Shown: in pieces, positions 56,301-64,000 of the stretch | Numbering within the stretch: the stretch's first letter is position 1 | How the letters are laid out: every line of letters starts with the position of its first letter | From: Buxus sempervirens | Lineage: Eukaryota > Streptophyta > Magnoliopsida > Buxales > Buxaceae | Assembly (NCBI GenBank): GCA_947561395.2 | Contig: OX387182.1 | Location: 44,385,949 to 44,449,948 of the forward strand | Direction of reading: 5' to 3' | DNA: 64,000 nt | The notes under the pieces: model-generated | What the model was told of the DNA's origin: nothing | The model's input: the letters and a program-made list of their open reading frames with translations, nothing else | Databases searched by the model: none | Made by a program: the position numbers and the translations under genes

Positions 56301-57065
56301 TCATTTGGGCACGCATCTATTTTGTTATAATTAAGACCCAGGTCCGATATCATCGTCTTGACTTGTGAACTTGTTTCTGGCAATTTTGACACAAACGGAA
56401 ATGTCTCTCTCAACAACTCAAGCGTCAAAGTCAATGACTTATTGCTCCATCCACTTAGGCACTTTATATGAAATAGTTTAACAATGAACGACAATTTCGT
56501 GTGGCTTTTACACCCCGGGTATAACTCTTCTCCAGCATCATGGAACAGTTTCTCAAACTGTGGATTATTACAAGTTGGGGTATCATCTGATGGCCTATGT
56601 GAAGAACTCGCAGATACGTCCATTTCATCTTTCACCCCATAAGCTTCTTTAACCATAAGCCTAACTTCATCACCCACAAATTGTGCATCATCTACAATGG
56701 GATTAACACGGGGGGGGGGGGGGGGGGTTGTGAATCGAGAATATCCTCCCCATGATAGTACCATTTTGTGTAGTTTTGATCAAATCCATTGCAAATCATG
56801 TGTTCGTATGCGACTTCTTGACTTTGATACAACACATTATTACATTTCGGACAAGGACACTTCAACAACCCATTAATAGTTGCCCCGCGAGAACATGCGA
56901 ATTTGATGAAACCCAAGACTCCATCTTGATAATCTTGACTAGCCCTATTCCATCCATAGTAAACGTAACCTATTTAGTTAATAAATATAGATACACACCC
57001 TTCATCAAAACATTAAGACATTAACATAATAAATACCTAGATCTTTTCATCCACCTTCGATCCAT
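53327..57065 (-). pseudogene. TNP2-type CACTA transposase, with at least four lesions
   Basis: A short first exon (57037-57065, MDRRWMKRS) precedes a domain with GVLGFIKFACSRG and CPCPKC (transposase-associated). Then come the ELYPGC...SFIVKLFHIKCL part, the ACPNDCMLYWNE and CDICGTSRWK zinc-like block, the TNP2 core with NLPPWL, IPGPKGPGNDIDVYL and GYAMLSGWSTKGKLACPSCH (about 55900-55600), a DUF4218-like part (to about 54769) and a DUF4216-like C-terminus (53327-54022, GRLTDVVELAY...LFKCDWVDI). Lesions: an 18-G run (56710-56727) with a frame change, a frame change near 56130, TGA at 55888-55890 and TAG at 54769-54771. Such enzymes cut and rejoin CACTA ends; this one cannot be full length. Confidence 0.9.
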
Positions 57066-59398
57066 CTATTAGTATGTTGTGAAAGAATTTACCCGTCGCT
57101 TTTGAATAAGATTACTTTCTGCAAAACATACTCTATAAATGAATCTAGATAATAGCAAATGGTACTTATGTTAGTTTTAAAATTTATGCTTGGTTTTACC
57201 CATTTAGGAATACCAAATACATTACTTGTTTGTCATAAGATTCATATATTTCTCCACGAATTTTGGCAGCATCTCTGCGCAGTTCTTCAAATACATAAAG
57301 TTTTCTGACGTAGAGTCAATAAAACTACGTATTTGAAGAACAAAGAGATAACCAAAATTATAAGTAGAGATATATATAAATCACATGTCAACAAGTAACA
57401 TACTTGATATCCCCAAACTGTCAATATGACAATCCAAGATGTTACATGTGCAAATCTATGCCTTCATATTTAAATACTAAGAATTATTGCAAACTTACTG
57501 CGAAGATGCAATATCTTCAAAGTACACAAAACATGATGGGCATAGTTACACATGTAACCTCTTAGACGGGTATTTGAATTGTTCCCACTTTTTTTTATGA
57601 GATAAATAAATATAAAAACAATAACCAGGTTAACCAAAAAATAGAATAAAGAACTGCTAATCATAATATCAATGCTATTGAACAGCATTAGAACAGCATT
57701 AGAACAGAAATATCACAACAAGGAACTTAAAGAGATAAATAATGGTTTAACCATTATTTATCTCCCCTAAAAATTTCGGCAGCATCTCCCCTAAAAATAG
57801 AGGGTTGTCCAGACCAAATTGGTCTAAAATAATAATGGTTTAACCTGTAAAGAAAAGATTCGTTGAAATATTGCATTCATATACAATCCAAAAAGAGCAT
57901 CCACATCCATATCCACCACGATATTTATCATAAGAAAATAATCAAATAAGTGGCTTAGATACTTCATTGCCAACATTTGGAACAGAGATGGCATTAGGTT
58001 GGTTATTATTTACATTGTCTCTAGTTGGTCCCTGGTGGTTTATCCCAAGCTGATGATTCTTTGTCATATAATTCCATAAAATTTTCTCAGGCCTTGGAGT
58101 TCCTTGCAAAATCACATCTTCCAAAAATGGGGTGGGAACTTTTATCATTTCAAAGCTTTCTTTATTCCAAGGTGGGAGGGTGAACCATGAATGAAATTGA
58201 ATCATGAATCCATCCATTCATGATCCCTAGATTGGATTATGATGTTTAATTTTGAAGTTATCCATCTTCTGTAGATTTTAAAGGGTCTGGACTGTTTTTA
58301 AAAGTAACACTTTACTGAACAGGCCATGTTGCGCAATGTAGCATTTAATGTACTTCAATTCGTATTTCGAAAGCAAAAAATTATCCTATCTATATCTATA
58401 TCTATATTATATATAAAACGAACAATCCCTTTAGGAAGGGCACCAAACAAAAAAAATGTAAAATTGTATGTACTTCAATTTAAAGCAAAAAATTATAATA
58501 TCTATATTATATATAAAACGAACAACCCTTTGGGAAGCGTGCCAAACTTGTATTTTTTTTTCTGAAAATAATCTTATAATGTCATTTTAGATGGGTAACT
58601 TTGTCATTTTATTTTCACTTTCCGATGTATGCATAGCATGCATGTCACTGAAAGAACAATTTGTCAGAACAAATCAGCATGTCTGTGACTTATAAAAAGA
58701 GAGCAGTAACTCAAGATTCAGAAGATATTCCCCTTCCACCTTGTTATAACATATCCAATTAATGAAAATAAAATTTCAGAGTTCAGTTCATGCATGAATC
58801 CAATAGAACATGAAATGACTTAACTCAGTCTTGTACATATGATCTTTGGATGTAATTTATTGACACAATCAAAAGAACATTAAATCCCTAATAAGTTTTT
58901 CAAAAGGCCATCAGCTTATGTAGTGCAGGAGTTTCCAGTACCATATAAAGAGATAGCACAAAATACAAAAGGTGATTTACCATTCCAATTTTTAGACCAG
59001 ATTTGCAACTTAAAAAAGGATATTCAGGCATGGTGTCTACTTAACAAACTGAAAGCATGAATTTGCGGAAAAAAAGACAATCCTTTTGATTGAGATTGGA
59101 AGCATGATTACTGACCCCACTAACATCCTTTTGATTGAGTTTTATGGCTGTTCCTTTGAGAAGCCTAACGTTAACGGCGAGAACATACCTGCAACTGGCG
59201 ATAGCAGCTTCGCGACGGAGAACGGCGCCGGCGGCTCGGCAACGGAGAACAGAGACGGTAGTTGGTGACGACGACGAACGAACGGCGGTGAGCTAACGGC
59301 GGTGACCGAACACGGAGGCGACTGAACAAAACCCCGGCAAGAACAGGAAGAAGAAACCCCAATTCGCGCGATTTGGGGATTTATAGCCTTTTAGCTGC
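57066..59398. other. CACTA region upstream of the transposase
   Basis: No gene is firmly supported. It holds the second copy of the 52138 module (57764-57893), a minus-strand frame of 91 codons (57942-58217, WFTLPPWNKESFEMIKVPTP) that I do not recognise, and a duplicated TATCTATATTATATATAAAA...GAACAA segment (58395-58430 and 58500-58530). A GC-rich stretch at about 59160-59340 precedes the subterminal array. The transposase promoter should be here. Confidence 0.4.
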
Positions 59399-59978
59399 GG
59401 TAATTAGTTACCGCCGCTAAAAGTCCATTTCGCGCAAGCGGATATGGGCTTTTAGCGGCGGTAACTAATTACCGCCGCTAACAACCCATTCCGTGCGAGG
59501 GCATATGGCCTTTCCGCGGCGGTAATTAGTTACCGCCACTAAAAGCCCATTTCGCGTGAGCGGATATAGCCTTTTAGCGGCGGTAACTAGTTACCGCCGC
59601 TAAAAGCCCATTTTGCGCAAGGGCATATGGCCTTTCCGCGGCGGTAATTAGTTACCGCCGCTAAAAGCCCATTTCGGGCAAGCGCATATAGCCTTTTAGC
59701 GGCGGTAACTCATTACCGCCGCTAAAAACCCAATCTGCGATCGAGGGCATTATTACCGGCGGTACTACCGCCGGTAAAAACACGCGCCAAACCTTCGCGC
59801 GAAAACTGAGTTGGCGCCATTCTTTTTTAGCGGCGGTATGAATTTACCACCGCTAAACACTTGTTTCAACGGCAATACACATGTCTTCCGCCGCTTAAAT
59901 GAAATTATGGGCTTTTAGCGGCGGTAATGGCCTACCGCCGCAAAAACCCCGCCGCTAAAGCTCCGCTTTTTTGTAGTG
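59385..59978. repeat. Right subterminal array of 61-bp palindromic units
   Basis: GGTAA(C/T)TAGTTACC-type palindromes inside GCGGCGGTAA...TTACCGCCGC recur at about 59399, 59460, 59521, 59582, 59642 and 59703, a period of about 61 bp, separated by CATTTCGCG(C/T)AAGCG(G/C)ATAT spacers. A less regular group continues to the terminus. The left end is built from the same words, but less regularly. Confidence 0.9.
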
Positions 59979-61019
59979 CCATTTCTCTTCTTCTCTGATT
60001 GATAAGAGCGGACACAAACTCTTCTTCCCCGATGAGAGCTCGATCTCTCCTTCTTCTCAGGCGACTTCCGGCGACTTCTCTAAGCTCCGGCGACTCTTTG
60101 CGAACTCCGGCGATCATCCAGCTGCTGCTAAGTCCAAGCCCTAGTTTGACGCTTTGGGTTTTCGTTTAAACCCTTGCCTCCAAGCGATTTGCTTGCTGCC
60201 TGTTGCCGTCGCCCAAGCTTTGGTGACTTCTTCCAATTTTCGACAGCCTAGGCAGCTCTTGCTACACCTTGCTGATCCCATTTCACTGTTGCAATCCATT
60301 GTTCTTGCTGCTCAATAATATTGGTAGGCCAATCCAACAGAACATTTTTTTTCCCTTTTTTCTTTTTTTTTTGTTGAATCCCCATGGTTTGACTGATTGC
60401 CTACTGTAGAAATTGTTGATTGTAGCTTTGATAATCTTGCGAACTCATGTTCTCAAATTGATAGTATCGAAAGCATCGGGTTGCCTGCCGGTGATGATTT
60501 CCAACTTAAATTGCTGATTGCCTACTTTTTAGTTTGTATGCTTCTAATATAGCTCATATTGAATTGCCATGGTGAAGGAAAACTTCCACTGATCACTTCC
60601 CATTACCGTGTTGTCTGTTGTTCACTAGTGATATCTCTTGCCTGCAAGCATTTGATTTGATTGAATTTTAATGACTCCATTGCATTGCATTTGCTGTTTT
60701 GTATTGCTATTTTGTGCATTTTGGCCATCTTGGTAATTTTTTTTTTTGATTCCTAAATCCAGCTATGCCTTTTAACATCAACCGTGCTTTGACTTGAATC
60801 CTTCACTTGCCAAAGAACTTTGAATTGAAACAGAGAACAAAAGTAAGATAAAATTGATAGACCCTCAAGACACAATTCATGATAGCTTTGAAAAAACAAA
60901 AAAACCATGTAAGATTCCTGATGAATTTGAACTGAAAACCTAGACTACAAGCAAGGTGAGATTTCTAATGAATTTGAACTGAAACCTAGACCGAAAGCAA
61001 GGTAAGATTCCTGATAAAC
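59979..61019 (+). other. Element C interior upstream of the antisense gene
   Basis: Begins with the CACTA target copy CCA, then CT-rich DNA and CTCCGGCGA words (60060-60115) resembling a 5' leader. At 60909-61010 two units of about 50 bp (GAATTTGAACTGAAA(A)CCTAGAC...AGCAAGGT) are repeated in tandem. It probably contains the promoter and first exon(s) of the plus-strand gene, but I cannot place a start codon. Confidence 0.35.
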
Positions 61020-63710
61020 CTAGACCTAATCAGCCTCCTTCTTCTCGAGCCAGGATTGAGTCCGATCAGAGTGCTACCCTGTCTGATCCACTGGATGATT
61101 CCAGAGAGAGCTTGAGAGAGGGCTCTGCTGAGGTAGGCCTCCCAATTTTCCTTTCTCTTCCTCTTTTTTCTCTTTAAACAAACTGTTACAATATCTCTTT
61201 TGAATTTTAGCCCGTTGTTGCTCCTGTTCGAGGTCGGGGTAGAGGCCGAGAGAGAGGTGGAGGTAGAGTTGGAGAGAGGGGCCGAGGCCGAGCTAGAGAG
61301 AGGGGCCGAGGCCGGGCCGGAGCTTCAGGTCAGGAGGATATTGCTTCAGCTTTCTGTCTAGGGATCTCAAAGGGGTTGAAAGCGTCCGTTCATGATACGG
61401 AGCTCCGTAGTGGCTTGGATCGCCACCCCTCTATGTGCATCCATGCTGATGTTCCACTCCTGTATCCTCCTTCCCATCTACAAGGCAGTTGGGGGAAGTT
61501 CAGTGAGTTGGTTCAGATGCTTTCTCTGGCACACAGGCTCAAGTTCAATAGGTGCCCGCCTTGATTATTTTCTCCATATCCCTTCATTCCGAGCTGACCG
61601 TCCCCTTATCTTTGCTATGATGGAGCGATACTTCTCAGAGACGCAGTCCTTTCATCTGCCGGACATTGAGCTTGGGATCCGTCCTTCTGATTTTGTCATG
61701 ACCACCGACATTCCTCTGGTGGGGCGAACTATAGAGTTGGATCGTCCTTCAGCTGTGGACATCGGCCTTCTCTTGGGATATGAGGACTTGCCTGACAACG
61801 CTTGGGATGGGAGGAGCGGTTGTATCTCTATCAGCTAGCTGCGGCAGAGCCTTACTCGGCACTTCGATGGGAGACATGAGACCATTGCTGAGGAGGATGC
61901 GGCTTTTGCTCCTATCTTCTGGCATGTGTTCTTGTTGATGCTCAGGAGCTGTTTTTTCCAGGAGGACACGACCAGTGTTAGTCCTCTCTTTTTGGATGCT
62001 CTGAGAGATCTTCGCTAGAACAGGCAGTTAGCATGGGGTCGGCTTATATATGGGACCATCCTGGCCGGATTATGCTTAGTGGTTCGAGGTTTGGCCGCTC
62101 CGAGGGGTGATGGAGTTAGCTGCCGGTTCTTCTGGCAGATCCTGCAGGTACTATATACATCTGCTTTGTCTTATCCACCGAAACTTTATCTTCTTTATTC
62201 TTGACCACTTTCTCTTTTGCCAAGTATTTATGTATACATATATGACTTACTTCCGCCCATCCCCCGTGCTTGGTGATGCGAAGTTCCCCGTTGCCATATG
62301 GTGGTCTGCCTTGGTCAGAGATGCAGACAGGAGTCAGCCTCGTACTGCTCAGGTTCACTTGGATCATGCTCGTTGACATGATATAAAATTCTTCATTTGT
62401 CTCTTTTTTCTGTACCTTGTTTGTATCTGACATCATTCTTCTTCTTTGCAGCTCTTGTTGGCACACTTTGACGATGTGGATATCGGGGCTGGTCGTGAGA
62501 TGATAGTACAGGACGCTTTTGACCGAGACCTCCGACGCCAGCCCTACCAGTGCTTCCTTGGGAGGCTTGGTAGGGTGATGTATCTAGGAGAGTGCCAGTA
62601 CTATCAGCACATAGGTGTACCTTGCATTCCAGTTCCTTCTCCTCCTGTGAGTCCCGACACCCTCCTCCCCGGGTTTGATATTGACCAGTTTGATCAGTAT
62701 CAGGATGCGGAGGGGCTTACAGTAGCTGGGGACTATGACGAGTGGATCAGGAGGGTATCCATTGGGTGCCTAATGGATCGACTCACTCGCGCTGGAGTGA
62801 CAGAGATCGGTGGGATCTACATCCGAGTTCACGACGATACTGTAAGTCACCTTCTTTTATCTTATCTCCTTTACTTCAACATTTATGATTTTAATCCCGT
62901 TCTTATTGGCAGGTAGATGAGCTGAATGCCTTGCGGGATCAGTTCCAGAGTCAGCGGGCCGCAGTCGATGGTATGATTGCCAAGCATGATGCAACTATGG
63001 CCCAGGAAGATGCCCGGATCAAAGAGCTAGAGGCTTTGGTTGCTGAGCTTAGGGCTAGATAGGTATTTAGTTCTTCACAACTCCATTCCTTTCACTTCTA
63101 TGTTTCCCAACCGTTTTGATATGAACCGTTTGTCTTTTGCAGGATCCGGTCCCGATCATGATGCCACAGTTGAGTCAAACCCTCCTGTTTCTAGTCCATC
63201 TCCTGTCCAGACAGCTGATCCCGAGGATGCCCCGATCACTGTTCCTGACCCAATTGCATCTCCTGTTCCTGACCCGGTCGCTATTGTTACTCCTGCAGAT
63301 CCTGCCAGCATCTCATCTCCTATGGTGGCTCCTGCTCCTGCTCTTGACATCCCTGGTAAGTTTTCTTCAGTTTCACCTCTTTGGTTCATTTTGGTACTTC
63401 AATTTCTGACTGCATTTCCATTAATCCAGTTATTTCTGCTCTTGATCCTCCTTCCGCTGCTGCCGAGACTTCTGGAGCTGCGAGAGTCGAGACCGTTGTG
63501 GCCGAGGACCCAATTGAGCCTGAGGCAGCTGTCCTTCCCGCCAAGCCTGCTCCTACCGAGCCAGAGGTTTCTTCTTCTGATTCTGTTCCTACAGGCCCAC
63601 CTCCTGACAATTCGGGCTACTGCTTTGAGTATCAGGTTCAATCCTATCTGGGCCGGCGACCACGCTACCTTGCCGAGCGTATCATCTCCCATGTCTTTAC
63701 GCGGGGATGA
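61020..63710 (+). pseudogene. Plant mobile domain gene, antisense in element C, decayed
   Basis: Exon-like blocks: about 61020-61132; 61211-62147; a piece near 62230-62380; 62452-62841 (130 open codons); 62913-63062; then a proline/alanine-rich tail from about 63140 to a stop at 63708-63710. The second block encodes an arginine-glycine-rich stretch (RGRGRGRERGGGR) and then the plant mobile domain, with RADRPLIFAMMERYFSETQS, FHLPDIELGIRPSDF and LLLGYEDLPDN. 62913-63062 is a coiled coil ending in a stop. Damage: a frame change at about 61545-61562 and TAG at 61836-61838 and 62016-62018. Tat-lineage elements are known to carry antisense extra ORFs between integrase and the 3' LTR, some with this domain; position and strand fit. 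Its function is unknown. Confidence 0.7.
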
Positions 63711-64000
63711 TCCTGCACAGGAGCAGTAGATTAGGACTTTTGGATGTTTACATTCCCTTTGTACAAAAGAGACTTGTGTATATATGAAAAAAATTTTTAT
63801 TCATTCTCTATTGTTCTGCTCTCTTTTTTTTCTCATTTTTATGCAATTGAAACTTGTATACAAGTAAAATAGGTAAAAATTTTGGATTTTTCTTCCTTTT
63901 CTCTTTTTTTTGCTCTTTTCCTTTGTATCCGATATATCAGATTGGATACATTAACATGTTTTTATATCCGATGAGAAATGTCGGATACAAACAAGTTATT
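63711..64000. other. 3' flank of the antisense gene
   Basis: T-rich sequence with AAAAAAATTTTTATTC and CT-rich runs, plausible for a 3' UTR and polyadenylation region, followed by the palindrome pair. No coding sequence. Confidence 0.45.
63924..63989. repeat. Two 27-bp palindromes at 39-bp spacing, right of the antisense gene
   Basis: Starts at 63924 and 63963, 39 bp apart, ending GGATACA in both. They follow a CT-rich tract, as the pair at 50342 does. The array may go on past the window edge. Confidence 0.9.

Larger units (their letters stand above)
50447..59978 (-). mobile_element. CACTA (En/Spm) transposon, 9.5 kb
   Basis: It begins CACTACAAAAAAGGCG and ends ...GCTTTTTTGTAGTG, so both termini read CACTACAAAAAAG inward. 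The 3-bp target duplication CCA is exact (50444-50446 and 59979-59981). Subterminal regions are packed with GGCGGTAA / TTACCGCC words. It encodes on the minus strand a TNP2-type transposase (broken) and a Transposase_24-type second gene (intact frame). Intact ends plus a dead transposase mean it could only move with outside help. Confidence 0.96.
49776..64000 (-). mobile_element. Interior 3' region of element C, interrupted by a CACTA
   Basis: From the polypurine tract the element continues to higher coordinates. 49776-50446 is non-coding, with two related segments (about 49921-50010 and 50065-50150, both with AAATTCCACTGAGCTC), a long CT-rich tract and a palindrome pair. The CACTA (50447-59978) then intervenes, and 59979-64000 carries an antisense gene. 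No integrase or RT is reached before the window ends, so the 3' non-coding part alone is over 4.5 kb without the CACTA. Confidence 0.65.

Noticed and set aside
59086-59268. 60-codon plus-strand frame ending near GC-rich DNA
   Set aside because: It lies inside the CACTA next to its subterminal array, has no splice or domain support, and its opposite strand is equally open.
63060-63062. Counting the TAG after the coiled coil as another disabling stop
   Set aside because: It may be the natural stop of one isoform or may be removed by splicing at the AG/GT just there, so I did not count it as damage.
63137-63692. Other long frames on both strands over the Pro/Ala-rich tail
   Set aside because: They are shadows of the GC-biased, proline-rich coding tail of the antisense gene. 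Only one frame continues sensibly to the stop at 63710.

Overview
The window looks like nuclear DNA of a flowering plant. It is AT-rich, its genes have spliced introns with GT-AG borders, and it carries plant-specific families: DUF247, TNP2/Transposase_24 CACTA genes, a plant mobile domain, an ERD6-like sugar transporter fragment, and Ty3/gypsy elements of a Tat/Ogre-like type. I cannot name the species. Most of the window is transposon, much of it nested. Only three genes read cleanly: a DUF247 gene (30340-31788, minus), a small gene with two GRF zinc fingers (14515-15186, minus, three exons), and a six-exon CACTA accessory gene (51320-53158, minus).

Left part (1-11327): a 5' portion of a minus-strand Tat/Ogre-like retrotransposon, here called E1. 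Reading down the minus strand it has a 2.48-kb 5' LTR (8849-11327), a primer-binding site (8829-8848), a long repeat-filled leader, gag, protease, a G-patch-like segment and reverse transcriptase. It is cut off at about 349, so RNase H, integrase and the 3' LTR are absent. Middle-left (11328-24709): the GRF gene, a CTCGAG-rich minisatellite, two ERD6-like exons, an Ulp1 (C48) peptidase gene or remnant, L1 scraps, and a 1.68-kb element with long terminal inverted repeats and foldback DNA nested inside it.

Middle (24710-41815): a tandem segmental duplication. Unit U1 (27380-33295) holds the intact DUF247 gene. Unit U2 (33370-41815) holds a frameshifted copy and a 3.2-kb hAT transposon with a perfect 8-bp target duplication. 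A third, partial unit (U0) lies at 24880-26265. Insertions private to U1 (a hAT-type MITE, an L1 piece with a 17-bp target duplication, a 163-bp tandem duplication) can be compared directly with the empty sites in U2.

Right part (41816-64000): a plus-strand solo LTR with a perfect GCTGG target duplication (43332-45617), then a minus-strand LTR B (45930-47292). LTR B is interrupted by minus-strand element C, whose 3' LTR is 47293-49775 and whose interior runs off the right edge. Inside element C sits a 9.5-kb CACTA transposon (50447-59978, target duplication CCA). To its right, antisense to element C, is a degenerate plant-mobile-domain gene (about 61020-63710), in the place where Tat elements carry antisense extra ORFs.

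The most unusual signal is a family of 27-bp imperfect palindromes (half-sites TGTATCCGAC / GTCGGATACA) set at an exact 39-bp period. They occur as four-copy arrays in the U3 of two LTRs and in the E1 leader, and as two-copy arrays on both sides of the antisense gene. This regular architecture suggests a dimer-binding site array or a structural element specific to this retrotransposon lineage.
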